A stretch of DNA of 34,153 nt from an uncultured Roseburia sp. GTDB taxonomy: Bacteria; Bacillota; Clostridia; Lachnospirales; Lachnospiraceae. Below the pieces are notes generated by a model, which worked only from the letters and a program-made list of their open reading frames with translations, made no database searches and was not told where the DNA came from. The translations under genes and the position numbers were made by a program. Below, in pieces: positions 1 to 7,844 of the stretch. Positions within the stretch are counted from its first letter, which is position 1, and each line of letters opens with the position of its first letter. The DNA lies in the NCBI GenBank assembly GCA_900548205.1, contig URJS01000014.1:1-34153 (forward strand). The letters run 5' to 3'.

Positions 1-69
1 TCAATAAATAAAAAAGAGCGGAACTATGGGATTCATAGAGTTTCCGAGACCGCTCAAGGATGGAAATGA
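1..69 (+). CDS. C-terminal tail of an upstream gene (partial)
   Basis: Frame 1 is open from the window edge to a TGA at 67-69, giving 22 codons. The other two forward frames close within the first few codons. The stop lies 9 bases before the next start, with a purine-rich ribosome binding site between them, which is the spacing expected inside an operon. The tail is too short to assign to a family. By context it would belong to the same microcompartment operon, but that is inference. It could also be chance open frame. Confidence 0.35.
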   Translation, partial: SINKKERNYGIHRVSETAQGWK

Positions 70-78
70 GGGAGAGAA

Positions 79-345
79 ATGATTATAGGGAAGGTAACTG
101 GAAGTATCGTTTCAACCCGTAAGCAGGAAAATTTGATTGGCAGTAAGTTTATGGTGATTGAGCCGGTCGGCACAAATGGAGAGGAAAAAGCGCGTCTGGT
201 CGCCGTCGATAATATCGGAGCGGGGATTGGCGAATATGTACTGGTGGCGCGGGGAAGCGCTGCGCGCATCGGATGCGGGATGGCAGAAGCGCCGATCGAC
301 GCCGCCATCGTCGGCATCATAGATGATATTGGAAAGCTGGTGTAG
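79..345 (+). CDS. EutN/CcmL-type microcompartment vertex protein
   Basis: This 88-residue protein matches the EutN/CcmL/PduN family in length and layout. These proteins form pentamers that cap the vertices of bacterial microcompartment shells. Family features visible are the opening IIGKVTGSIVSTRK, the central LVAVDNIGAGIGEYVLV segment with its glycine-rich turn, and the closing AAIVGIIDDI. The start has a GAGGGAGAG ribosome binding site just upstream. It is followed after 6 bases by the PduS-like gene, and PduT comes next, so it is part of a shell and redox sub-operon. The cargo enzymes are probably upstream of the window. The family call is firm; assignment to a fucose/propanediol compartment rests on the neighbours. 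Confidence 0.9.
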   Translation: MIIGKVTGSIVSTRKQENLIGSKFMVIEPVGTNGEEKARLVAVDNIGAGIGEYVLVARGSAARIGCGMAEAPIDAAIVGIIDDIGKLV

Positions 346-351
346 GAGTTT

Positions 352-1701
352 ATGGAAATTGCGGAATTAAGTAAGATCGCGCGTGAGAGCGGCATTGTCG
401 GCGCCGGCGGAGCAGGCTTTCCGACTTATGGAAAATTTACGGAGCAGGCAGATATCATTCTTATGAATTGTGCAGAGTGCGAGCCGCTCCTAAAGCTCCA
501 CAGACAATTATTAAAGGAACATGCGCGTGAGATTTTGAAAGCATTTGCTTTGATCGCAGAGACAGTCCATGCAAAAGAAGCGATCATCGGGATAAAGGAA
601 GAATATAAAAGCACAATCGAGGCAGTGGAGGAGCTTTTGGCAGAATATCCCATGATGCGGATTCATAAGCTGCCCGGCGCTTATCCGATGGGGGATGAGG
701 TCGTGCTGATCTATGAGGCAACCGGAAAAGTCGTGCGTCCCGGCGGACTGCCGATTGAATGCGGTGTCGCTGTTTTTAATGTAGAGACGCTCTACAACGT
801 GTATCGTGCCGTATGGGAAAAACATCCGGTGACGGATAAATATGTGACCATAGTCGGTGAGGTGGAGCATCCGGTGACGGTGCGCGTACCGGTCGGGATG
901 CGTCTGGGCGAGGTGGCTTTGCTGGCGGGCGCAGCCACGACAGAGGAGCCTGTTTATATGCTCGGCGGTCCGATGATGGGAAATTTTGGGACGGAGAGCG
1001 GGACAGTGACCAAAACGACAAATGCGATTCTGCTCCTGCCAAAGGAGCATCCGCTGGTGCTGCAGAAAAAAAGCCGCTTTGCGATTTCCGTGGGAAGGGC
1101 GGCGTCTGCCTGCTGTCAGTGTGAGGTCTGCACGGACCTGTGTCCGAGAAACGCGCTGGGACATCCGATCGCGCCTCATTTATTCATGCGGTCAGCCGCG
1201 AATCGTGATTTTCGCGGACTGGAACCGTTTTTAGATACGATGTTCTGCTGCTCGTGCGGGTTATGCGAGCTTTATAGCTGCCCGCAGGGACTTTCTCCGC
1301 GCACGATGATCACGGAGTATAAGACAGAACTTCGCAAGGCGGGCGTAAAGCCGCCTGTGGTGGAGGCCTCCGGTGTTAAGGCGTCCAGAGCTTACCGCAG
1401 AGTGCCGGAGGAGCGTCTTGCGGCAAGACTTGGAGTGTCAGCATATGATAAGGACGCACCGCTTTCCGATACGAGGAAGGAATGCACAGAGGTAAAGCTT
1501 TTATTGTCGCAGCATATCGGAGCTCCCGCAGTACCGGTCGTTTCGGCAGGTGACCGGGTGGCGTGCGGCACGCCGATTGCAGCGGCGGCAGACGGACTCT
1601 CGGCTACCGTTCATGCGTCGATCAACGGAACAGTGAGAGAGGTAACGCCGCAGTATATTGTGGTGACTGCAGACAAAAATCATCCGGGAAGTGAGGAATA
1701 G
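352..1701 (+). CDS. pduS: PduS-like RnfC-family Fe-S flavoprotein (cobalamin reductase / electron carrier)
   Basis: The 449-residue protein has the PduS/RnfC layout. An N-terminal nucleotide/FMN-binding region carries GIVGAGGAGFPTYGKF (about residues 14-29), an SLBB-like middle follows, and then two ferredoxin-type clusters. The first is CxxCxxCxxxCP at about residues 254-265, and the second is CxxCxxCxxxxCP at about 299-311. PduS proteins pass electrons from NADH through flavin and [4Fe-4S] centres. In B12-dependent compartments they reduce cobalamin, and in other propanediol compartments they are thought to regenerate cofactor or move electrons across the shell. The gene lies 6 bases after the vertex-protein gene and 2 bases before the PduT gene, so the set is translated together. 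No cobalamin enzyme is visible in the window, so the exact electron acceptor is open. Confidence 0.9.
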   Translation: MEIAELSKIARESGIVGAGGAGFPTYGKFTEQADIILMNCAECEPLLKLHRQLLKEHAREILKAFALIAETVHAKEAIIGIKEEYKSTIEAVEELLAEYPMMRIHKLPGAYPMGDEVVLIYEATGKVVRPGGLPIECGVAVFNVETLYNVYRAVWEKHPVTDKYVTIVGEVEHPVTVRVPVGMRLGEVALLAGAATTEEPVYMLGGPMMGNFGTESGTVTKTTNAILLLPKEHPLVLQKKSRFAISVGRAASACCQCEVCTDLCPRNALGHPIAPHLFMRSAANRDFRGLEPFLDTMFCCSCGLCELYSCPQGLSPRTMITEYKTELRKAGVKPPVVEASGVKASRAYRRVPEERLAARLGVSAYDKDAPLSDTRKECTEVKLLLSQHIGAPAVPVVSAGDRVACGTPIAAAADGLSATVHASINGTVREVTPQYIVVTADKNHPGSEE

Positions 1702-1703
1702 CT

Positions 1704-2252
1704 ATGCAAAAGGCAATAGGCATGATAGAATATAAAACAGTATCGGCGGGAGTATTGGCGGCAGACCAGATGGTAAAGACAGCGGATGTTGAGATTTTAG
1801 AAGCGCAGACCGTTTGTCCTGGCAAATATATCGCGCTGATCGCAGGAGATTTGAGTGCAGTCAACGCGGCGGTGGAGCGTGCGAAGCACACAAGACCGGA
1901 GGAGATGATCGGCAGCTTTGTGCTGGGAAATCCTGACGAATCTATATTTCCGGCAATCTACGGAACGAGCCATGTCGAAAAAATGAGCGCGCTTGGAATC
2001 TTGGAGACCTATGATGCGGCTTCTTTGATCGTTGCTGCAGATATTGCGGCAAAGACTGCGATCGTGGAACTGATCGAGCTTCGCATTGCAAAGGGGATGT
2101 GCGGAAAATCTTATGTGATGCTGACCGGCGAGGTTGCAGCCTGTGAGGCTGCGATCGCCAAAGCAAAAGCGGCGGCGGGTGAGAGCGGGATGTTTTTAGA
2201 TTCCTCGGTCATTGCGCATCCCGATCCGCAGATCTGCCGGACGATTATTTAG
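1704..2252 (+). CDS. pduT: PduT-like tandem-BMC shell protein with Fe-S pore site
   Basis: The 182-residue protein has two successive BMC domains (about residues 3-90 and 95-180), which build a pseudohexameric trimer in the shell. The first domain has the PduT signature VCPGK with the cysteine at residue 38. That is the position known in PduT to bind a [4Fe-4S] cluster at the threefold axis, so the electron-conducting pore appears intact. It starts 2 bases after the pduS stop. The pairing fits the accepted idea that PduS docks on PduT and passes electrons through the shell. This is the last gene of the microcompartment run in the window. The next gene is a regulator with its own 104-base leader. 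Confidence 0.9.
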   Translation: MQKAIGMIEYKTVSAGVLAADQMVKTADVEILEAQTVCPGKYIALIAGDLSAVNAAVERAKHTRPEEMIGSFVLGNPDESIFPAIYGTSHVEKMSALGILETYDAASLIVAADIAAKTAIVELIELRIAKGMCGKSYVMLTGEVAACEAAIAKAKAAAGESGMFLDSSVIAHPDPQICRTII

Positions 2253-2292
2253 CGCATGCAGATGTTTCCTGCGGGACTTCTGACACTGGTGA

Positions 2293-2321
2293 TTGCAGCC
2301 CCTTAAGCGTGCTCTTATGAT
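2293..2321 (+). promoter_or_regulatory. Possible sigma-A promoter for the DeoR gene
   Basis: TTGCAG (2293-2298) and TATGAT (2316-2321) are separated by 17 bases. The -10 is good and the -35 is weak (three of six consensus bases). It lies in the 104-base gap between pduT and the DeoR-family gene, the only non-coding space in this stretch. Nothing else in the gap is recognisable. Confidence 0.35.
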
Positions 2322-2356
2322 AAAGGTTTGGAAACTGAAAAACCGGAGGTAAGCGA

Positions 2357-3130
2357 ATGCTGGCGGCAGAGAGAAGGAATTTGATTTTAGAGAAGCTTCA
2401 GGATGAGAAAAAAGTCATCGTCTCAGAGCTTGGCGAACGATTCGGCGTCTCGGAGGAGACAATCCGCAGAGACCTTGATAAGCTGGAAAAGGAAGGCTTT
2501 GCGGTAAAAAGCTACGGCGGCGCAGTCTTAAATGAGAGCAACAGCTTTGATATGCCCTTTAATATCCGGAAAAAGAAAAATATGAAGGGCAAGCAAAAGA
2601 TCGCGGAGCTGATCGGCGGTCTGGTACATGACGGGGATCACATAATTTTAGACCCAAGCACCACGGCGGTGTCGATCGTCAAGATGCTTAAGGACAGGAA
2701 ACGCCTGACGATCATTACAAATTCTATAGAGGTGCTTGTGGAGCTAACCGATGTAAATGGCTGGGAGGTCATTTCCACCGGGGGAACGCTAAAAGAAAAT
2801 TACCTTGCGCTTGTGGGGGCACGGGCTATGCAGGGGATTGCCTCGTTTCATGCCGATAAGGCGATCTTCTCCTGCAAGGGAATTGCTATGGACAAAGGCG
2901 TCACGGATGCAAACGAGTTGTTTTCGCAGGTCAAACAGACGATGCTGCGTTCTGCGGCACAGAGGATTCTGGCTGTCGATCACACCAAGTTTGACAAGGT
3001 GGCATTCTCCCAGATCTGTGATATTTCAGACATTGACCTGATTGTCACGGACCTTAAGCCATCCGATGCGTGGATGTCATATTTTGCGGAAAAGAATATC
3101 ACCTGTCTCTATGGAGAGGAGACGGAGTGA
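2357..3130 (+). CDS. DeoR-family sugar-phosphate-responsive repressor
   Basis: The 257-residue protein has the standard DeoR length and two-part layout. The N-terminal winged helix (about residues 1-57) opens ERRNLILEKLQDEKKVIV and contains the recognition motif VSEETIRRDLDKLEKEG. The C-terminal DeoRC effector domain includes GDHIILDPSTTAVSIVK and DKAIFSCKGIAMDKGVTDAN. Members bind a phosphorylated sugar intermediate and usually repress a neighbouring catabolic operon. Between the microcompartment genes and the fucose genes, it is a likely fucose-pathway repressor responding to fuculose-1-phosphate or a similar ligand; that role is inferred. The start has a GGAGGT ribosome binding site 7 bases upstream. 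It is convergent with the AraC gene, with only 25 bases between the stops and no obvious terminator. Confidence 0.85.
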   Translation: MLAAERRNLILEKLQDEKKVIVSELGERFGVSEETIRRDLDKLEKEGFAVKSYGGAVLNESNSFDMPFNIRKKKNMKGKQKIAELIGGLVHDGDHIILDPSTTAVSIVKMLKDRKRLTIITNSIEVLVELTDVNGWEVISTGGTLKENYLALVGARAMQGIASFHADKAIFSCKGIAMDKGVTDANELFSQVKQTMLRSAAQRILAVDHTKFDKVAFSQICDISDIDLIVTDLKPSDAWMSYFAEKNITCLYGEETE

Positions 3131-3155
3131 CGGCGCCGATCAATGAAAAAGTGCG

Positions 3156-4010
3156 TCAGTATTTTTGCAGAACATACTGCTTTGGAGTAATGCCCATATA
3201 TTTTTTAAAAATTTTAATAAAGTAGCTGATGTCGTTGAAGCCGCAGTTGAGAGCAACCTCCGTGATCGTCGTATCGGTTGTGGAGAGTTGCTCTCTTGCA
3301 CATTCGATCCGGTAATAATTCAGATAGTCGATCGGTGTGCGCTGGGTGATCTGCCGAAAAAAGCGGCAAAAATATTTCGGATTCATTCCGGCAAGCGAGG
3401 CGAGCGTCTCAAGCGTGATTTCCTCCGTATAGTGCTCCTCGATGTAGCGCAGGACCTGTTTTAATTGCTTCAGGCGATAGGAGACCTGTTCCTTTTCTTT
3501 TGTACGGAGGGAATAGAGCTTGTGCTCCAAAATAAAGCCGATCAGCAGATATAACGAGCCCTGCACGATAAATTCATAGCCTGCGTATTTGGCGTACATC
3601 GCCTGAAATAAGGTGTCCGTAGTCTGGCGCAGGAACAGATCGTCTCCCGGAAGCTGCTGGTAGATAAGCAGCTCATGGCTCATGATCGCTTCTACCTGCT
3701 GTCTGCAGATGTGATTATCCTTTAATAAAAGCTTCATATCAAATACAAGACTTTCATAGACGCAACCCTGCGGCATTCCGCCGTGGAGCATCCCGTCCTG
3801 AATAAAGATAATGTCTCCGGCAGAGAGACGATAGAGCTGATTGTTGATCGTGAGCAGAAAGTGACCGCTGATAATACGGAGCAGTTCACATTCAAAATGC
3901 CAATGATAAACCATCTGGTAGCGAGGATGTCTCTCATCCACATGGTAGACGGCAATCGGAAAATCAAATGTCCCCTGTTTTCTTCTTTCCTGATATTCCA
4001 GATACTTCAT
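3156..4010 (-). CDS. AraC-family transcriptional regulator with cupin sensor
   Basis: The 284-residue protein has an N-terminal cupin sugar-sensing half. The segment MVYHWHFECELLRIISG resembles the HxHxxxEl(i) metal/ligand strand of AraC cupins. A C-terminal double helix-turn-helix follows, with EEITLETLASLAGMNPKYF and ITEVALNCGFNDISYF; the second is the most conserved AraC motif. The start at 4010 has GGGAG just upstream. The frame stays open for about 900 bases further upstream, but only inside the divergent fucI gene, so the longer form is rejected. Divergent placement, with a 174-base shared promoter region, makes it the probable activator of the fucI-fucU-kinase operon. Confidence 0.85.
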   Translation of the reverse strand: MKYLEYQERRKQGTFDFPIAVYHVDERHPRYQMVYHWHFECELLRIISGHFLLTINNQLYRLSAGDIIFIQDGMLHGGMPQGCVYESLVFDMKLLLKDNHICRQQVEAIMSHELLIYQQLPGDDLFLRQTTDTLFQAMYAKYAGYEFIVQGSLYLLIGFILEHKLYSLRTKEKEQVSYRLKQLKQVLRYIEEHYTEEITLETLASLAGMNPKYFCRFFRQITQRTPIDYLNYYRIECAREQLSTTDTTITEVALNCGFNDISYFIKIFKKYMGITPKQYVLQKY

Positions 4011-4040
4011 AAAACTCCCATTCCTAAAATAAAAGTGAAT

Positions 4041-4070
4041 ATTATACGATTTTTTGTAATTATAACACAA
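4041..4070 (-). promoter_or_regulatory. Sigma-A promoter for the AraC gene
   Basis: Read on the minus strand, TTGTGT (4065-4070) and a perfect TATAAT (4041-4046) are separated by 18 bases. They lie about 31 bases upstream of the AraC start. The -35 of this promoter is only about 20 bases from the plus-strand -10 at 4092, so the two promoters are back to back. Confidence 0.5.
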
Positions 4071-4091
4071 GAAATCGGGGGACGGCAAACG

Positions 4092-4097
4092 TATAAT
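4092..4097 (+). promoter_or_regulatory. -10 element of probable fucI promoter
   Basis: A perfect TATAAT is visible. The bases 17 upstream (AAGAAA) do not resemble a -35 box. That is typical of promoters that need an activator, here plausibly the divergent AraC protein. A transcript from this box would have a leader of about 80 bases holding the 41-base repeat and the 4156-4171 palindrome. Confidence 0.4.
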
Positions 4098-4116
4098 AAA
4101 AGTAACAAAAATTTTA

Positions 4117-4157
4117 TTGACATAAGAGTGACCCGCGAAGCGTGCCGCTCGTTGTTT
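4117..4157 (+). repeat. 41-base dispersed hairpin repeat, copy A
   Basis: This stretch matches 30844-30884 at 37 of 41 positions, and all four differences are transitions. It begins TTGACATAAGAGTG and ends GTTGTTT. Positions 4127-4149 can fold as an imperfect 10-position stem around a GAA loop. It lies in the leader between the fucI -10 box and ribosome binding site. The opening TTGACA looks like a -35 box, but no -10 follows at the right distance. Confidence 0.7.
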
Positions 4158-4171
4158 AGAAACGTTTGTAA
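4156..4171 (+). promoter_or_regulatory. Near-palindrome upstream of fucI, possible operator
   Basis: TTAGAAACGTTTGTAA is symmetric about a central CG except for one mismatched pair, and has the core AAACGTTT. A centre of this kind is typical of LacI/CcpA-family operators, although the outer bases fit the cre consensus poorly. It ends a few bases before the fucI ribosome binding site (AGGAGG), where a bound repressor could block elongation. Confidence 0.35.
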
Positions 4172-4184
4172 GGAGGGCTTTAAA

Positions 4185-5978
4185 ATGGCAAAAAGCAGAT
4201 TGATTGGGGATTATCCGGTGATCGGAATCCGTCCGACGATTGACGGAAGAAGGGGTTATCTTGACGTTCGTGCAAGTCTTGAGGAGCAGACGATGGGCAT
4301 GGCGCTTGCGGCAAAGGAGCTGTTTGAGAAGAATTTGAAATATTCCAACGGAGAGCCGGTAAAGGTCGTGATCGCCGACACGACAATCAGCCGCGTGGCA
4401 GAGTCCGCTGCCTGTGCGGATAAATTTAAAAAAGAAGGCGTAGACATCACGCTGACCGTAACACCGTGCTGGTGCTACGGCTCGGAAACCATGGATATGG
4501 ACACAAAGACGATCAAAGGCGTGTGGGGTTTTAACGGCACGGAGAGACCGGGTGCTGTTTATCTTGCGTCCGTGCTTGCGACACATGCCCAGAAGGGACT
4601 GCCCGCCTTCGGCATTTACGGACATGACGTGCTTCCGGCAGATGAGAAGGAGATTCCGCAGGATGTTGTGGAGAAGCTGCTTCGCTTCGGACGTGCCGCT
4701 GTGGCAGTTGCTACGATGCGCGGAAAATCCTATCTGCAGATTGGTTCGATCTGCATGGGAATCGGCGGCTCTATCATCAGCACTGATTTTATCGAGGAGT
4801 ATCTTGGAATGCGTGTGGAGTCTGTCGATGAGGTAGAGATCATCCGCAGAATGTCTGAGAATATTTACAATCAGAAGGAATACGAGAGGGCGCTTGCTTG
4901 GACGAAGGAGCACTGCAAGGAAGGCTTTGACAAGAACCCGGATGAGGTGAGAAAGTCACCGGAGGAGAAGGAAAAGGATTGGGAGTTTGTTGTTAAGATG
5001 ATGTGCATCATCAAAGACCTGATGAACGGCAACCCGAATCTTCCCGACAACTGCAAGGAGGAGCGGCTGGGTCACAATGCGCTGGCAGCAGGCTTCCAGG
5101 GACAGAGACAGTGGACAGATTTTTATCCGAACTGCGACTATCCAGAGGCGCTGTTAAATACAACGTTTGACTGGAACGGCGCGCGTGAGCCGTATATTCT
5201 GGCAACCGAGAATGATGTGCTGAACGGACTTGGCATGATGTTTATGAAGCTTTTGACACACCGCGCGCAGATTTTTGCGGATGTGCGTACCTATTGGAGT
5301 CCTGCGGCAGTAAAGCGAGTGGCGGGCTATGAGCTTACGGGCGTGGCAAAGGAAGTAGACGGATTTATCCATCTGATCAATTCCGGTGCGGCATGTCTGG
5401 ACGGAAACGGTGCGGCAAAGGATGAAAACGGCAATTCGGTGATGAAGCCGTGGTATGAGGTGACCGAGGAGGATCAGAAGGCAATCCTGCAAGCAACGGA
5501 ATGGTGCGCGGCAGATAACGGATATTTCCGCGGCGGCGGCTTTTCCTCCAGATGGGAGACAACGGGCGAGATGCCGGCGACGATGATCCGATTAAATCTT
5601 GTAAAAGGCTTAGGACCGATGCTGCAGATTTGTGAGGGCTGGACCGTTGCGCTTCCCCAGGAGGTTTCCCATAAGCTTTGGAAGGTGACAGACTATACAT
5701 GGCCGTGTACATGGTTTGCGCCGAGAGTAACCGGAGAGGGCGCATTTAAGTCGGCTTATGATGTGATGAACAACTGGGGTGCGAACCATGGCGCGATCAG
5801 CTACGGTCATATCGGTGCGGATTTGATCACGATGTGCTCGATGCTGCGCATTCCGGTGGCGATGCACAATGTACCGGAAGAAGATATTTTTCGTCCGGCG
5901 GCATGGAACGCGTTTGGCATGGATAAGGAAGGACAGGATTACAGAGCCTGTGCCGCTTACGGCCCGTTATATAAATAG
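4185..5978 (+). CDS. fucI: L-fucose isomerase
   Basis: The 597-residue protein, the normal length for FucI, converts L-fucose to L-fuculose using Mn2+ in the cytosol. The three metal-ligand neighbourhoods are present: Glu in ATENDVLNG, Asp in FADVRTYWSP, and His in NHGAISYGHIGADL. The N-terminal MGMALAAKELF and the GFNGTERPGAVYL segment are also typical. The start at 4185 follows AGGAGG by about 9 bases and matches the usual N-terminus. The frame is open about 400 bases further upstream, but that extension runs through the AraC gene and the promoter region. It is first in the operon fucI-fucU-kinase, with 15 bases to fucU. Confidence 0.96.
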   Translation: MAKSRLIGDYPVIGIRPTIDGRRGYLDVRASLEEQTMGMALAAKELFEKNLKYSNGEPVKVVIADTTISRVAESAACADKFKKEGVDITLTVTPCWCYGSETMDMDTKTIKGVWGFNGTERPGAVYLASVLATHAQKGLPAFGIYGHDVLPADEKEIPQDVVEKLLRFGRAAVAVATMRGKSYLQIGSICMGIGGSIISTDFIEEYLGMRVESVDEVEIIRRMSENIYNQKEYERALAWTKEHCKEGFDKNPDEVRKSPEEKEKDWEFVVKMMCIIKDLMNGNPNLPDNCKEERLGHNALAAGFQGQRQWTDFYPNCDYPEALLNTTFDWNGAREPYILATENDVLNGLGMMFMKLLTHRAQIFADVRTYWSPAAVKRVAGYELTGVAKEVDGFIHLINSGAACLDGNGAAKDENGNSVMKPWYEVTEEDQKAILQATEWCAADNGYFRGGGFSSRWETTGEMPATMIRLNLVKGLGPMLQICEGWTVALPQEVSHKLWKVTDYTWPCTWFAPRVTGEGAFKSAYDVMNNWGANHGAISYGHIGADLITMCSMLRIPVAMHNVPEEDIFRPAAWNAFGMDKEGQDYRACAAYGPLYK

Positions 5979-5993
5979 CAGGAGGGATATGGC

Positions 5994-6428
5994 ATGCTGA
6001 AGGGAATACCACCAATCCTTTCTCCGGAGCTGCTAAAGGTGCTCTGTGAGATGGGACACAGTGACAGGATCATTATTGCGGACGGAAATTTTCCGGCGGA
6101 GTCTATGGGAAAAGACGCGATCGTCATCCGCTGCGACGGACATGGCGTGCCGGAGCTTTTGGATGCGATTCTTACAGTCTTTCCGTTAGACACCTATGCA
6201 GAGAAGCCGGTGAATCTGATGGAGGTCATGAAGGGCGATACGGTTGAGACGCCCATATGGGATACATACAAGGAGATTATCGCAAAGCATGACGCGAGAG
6301 GCGCGGCGGCGGTTGGAAATATTGAGCGCTTTGCCTTTTATGAGGAGGCGAAAACCGCTTATGCGATCATCGCAACCGGAGAGACGGCGCTTTATGCCAA
6401 TATCAGCCTGCAAAAGGGTGTTGTGTAA
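5994..6428 (+). CDS. fucU: L-fucose mutarotase (RbsD/FucU family)
   Basis: The 144-residue protein has the RbsD/FucU layout. It opens MLKGIPPILSPELLKVLCEMGHSD, whose histidine is the conserved catalytic one, and includes IIIADGNFPA. FucU interconverts alpha and beta anomers of fucose and speeds the supply of the form that FucI uses. It starts after an AGGAGG ribosome binding site, 15 bases after fucI and 11 bases before the kinase gene. The context excludes a ribose (RbsD) role. Confidence 0.93.
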   Translation: MLKGIPPILSPELLKVLCEMGHSDRIIIADGNFPAESMGKDAIVIRCDGHGVPELLDAILTVFPLDTYAEKPVNLMEVMKGDTVETPIWDTYKEIIAKHDARGAAAVGNIERFAFYEEAKTAYAIIATGETALYANISLQKGVV

Positions 6429-6439
6429 AGGGGGAGCGT

Positions 6440-7840
6440 ATGGCATCGTATTATTTGGCGGTAGATATTGGAGCTTCGAGCGGCAGACATATTCTGGGAA
6501 CCTTAGAAAATGGAAAGCTGCATTTGGAGGAGGTGTACCGTTTTGAAAACGGGATGCAGGAGAAGGACGGTCATCTCTGTTGGGATCATTCCTATCTTGT
6601 TGCGGAAATCAAAAATGGAATGAAGCGGTGTAAGGAATTGGGAAAAATTCCAAAGAGTGTGGGAATTGATACATGGGGCGTTGATTTTGTGCTCTTAGAT
6701 GAAAACGGAGCAAAGCTTGGAGATTCTGTCGGCTATCGCGACCACAGAACGGATCATGTCAGGGAGAAGCTGGATGTAGTGATCAGTCAAAGGGAGCTTT
6801 ATGCGCGTACCGGCATTCAGTTCCAGCTGTACAATACCTTAAATCAGTTGCTGGCATTCAAGGAGGAGCATCCCCAGCAGTTGGCAAAAGCAAAGGCGCT
6901 GCTGATGACGCCCGATTATTTTAACTACTGTCTGACGGGGAAGCTGCATCAGGAATACACGATCGCATCGACAAGCCAGCTGCTTTCTCTTGAGACGGGG
7001 AACTGGGATTATGAGCTGATCGAGCGGCTCGGACTGCCGAAGGAGATTTTTCTTCCGGTCGAGAGACCCGGAACCGTTTCGGAGCCGTTGGCAGAGGCGG
7101 TCGCAGAGGAGATCGGATTTTCCTGTGAGGTCACGCTCATTGCCTCCCACGATACGGCGTCTGCCGTTATGGCGGTTCCGAGCCTGTCCGATACGGCGCT
7201 CTACATAAGCTCCGGCACATGGTCCCTGATGGGCTGTGAGAGCAGGGAGAGCAGCAACAGCAGCGAGAGCATGGACGGTGGGTTTACGAATGAGGGCGGC
7301 TATGACTTCCGTTACCGTTATCTGAAGAACATCATGGGGCTTTGGATGATCCAGTCGGTACGAAAGGAGATCGGCGGGGGAAAATCTTATGGGGAAATCT
7401 GTAAGGAGGCGTCGGGGAAAGAAATTGCGTCCATCGTAGACTGTGACGATGCATGCTTTCTCTCACCGGAAAGTATGGTCACAGCAGTGCAGGATTACTG
7501 CAGGAATACAAGACAGCAGGTGCCGGTGACGCTGCCGGAGATTGCGTCTGTCATTTACAACAGTCTGGCGAAGTGCTATGCTGATACAAAGCAGAGGATT
7601 GAAAAGCTGACGGGAAATACCTTCGACCGTATTTATATTATCGGAGGAGGCTCACAGGCAGATTACTTAAATGAGCTGACTGCAAAATATGCGCAGTGTA
7701 AGGTTTCCGCAGGACCTACCGAGGCGACGGCGATCGGCAATCTTCTTGCGCAGATGATCCGCGACGGCGAATTAGAGGATCTGCAGGAAGCAAGAAAATG
7801 TGTGATGGAAAGTTTTGAACTAATGTTGTATAATAATTAA
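6440..7840 (+). CDS. rhaB: RhaB-family kinase, probable L-fuculokinase
   Basis: The 466-residue FGGY-family sugar kinase is closer in sequence to rhamnulokinase (RhaB) than to E. coli FucK. Evidence is the N-terminal phosphate motif AVDIGASSGR, SVGIDTWGVDFVLLDENG, SHDTASAV, the SSGTWSLMGCE segment and IIGGGSQADYLNELTA near the C-terminus. RhaB enzymes phosphorylate L-rhamnulose at O-1, and L-fuculose differs little. The gene directly follows fucI and fucU with 11 bases of spacing, and no rhamnose isomerase is in view, so fuculose is the likelier substrate; it may accept both. It ends the operon, and a terminator follows immediately. No fucA aldolase is present in the window. Confidence 0.88.
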   Translation: MASYYLAVDIGASSGRHILGTLENGKLHLEEVYRFENGMQEKDGHLCWDHSYLVAEIKNGMKRCKELGKIPKSVGIDTWGVDFVLLDENGAKLGDSVGYRDHRTDHVREKLDVVISQRELYARTGIQFQLYNTLNQLLAFKEEHPQQLAKAKALLMTPDYFNYCLTGKLHQEYTIASTSQLLSLETGNWDYELIERLGLPKEIFLPVERPGTVSEPLAEAVAEEIGFSCEVTLIASHDTASAVMAVPSLSDTALYISSGTWSLMGCESRESSNSSESMDGGFTNEGGYDFRYRYLKNIMGLWMIQSVRKEIGGGKSYGEICKEASGKEIASIVDCDDACFLSPESMVTAVQDYCRNTRQQVPVTLPEIASVIYNSLAKCYADTKQRIEKLTGNTFDRIYIIGGGSQADYLNELTAKYAQCKVSAGPTEATAIGNLLAQMIRDGELEDLQEARKCVMESFELMLYNN

Positions 7841-7844
7841 AGAG

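Noticed and set aside
511..1179. A 222-codon open frame antisense to pduS
   Set aside because: Its codons mirror the pduS reading frame, it contains no known motif, and it has no plausible ribosome binding site. I take it as a shadow of a GC-rich gene.
4117..4145. TTGACA of the repeat as a -35 box for fucI
   Set aside because: The bases at the matching -10 position read GCGTGC. A better -10 exists at 4092-4097.
3783..4184. A 134-codon in-frame extension upstream of fucI
   Set aside because: It runs antisense through the AraC gene and the shared promoter region. The start at 4185 has the ribosome binding site and gives the normal FucI length.
4011..4913. A 301-codon upstream extension of the AraC frame on the minus strand
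   Set aside because: It is antisense to fucI and has no AraC-family counterpart. The start at 4010 has GGGAG and begins the cupin domain properly.
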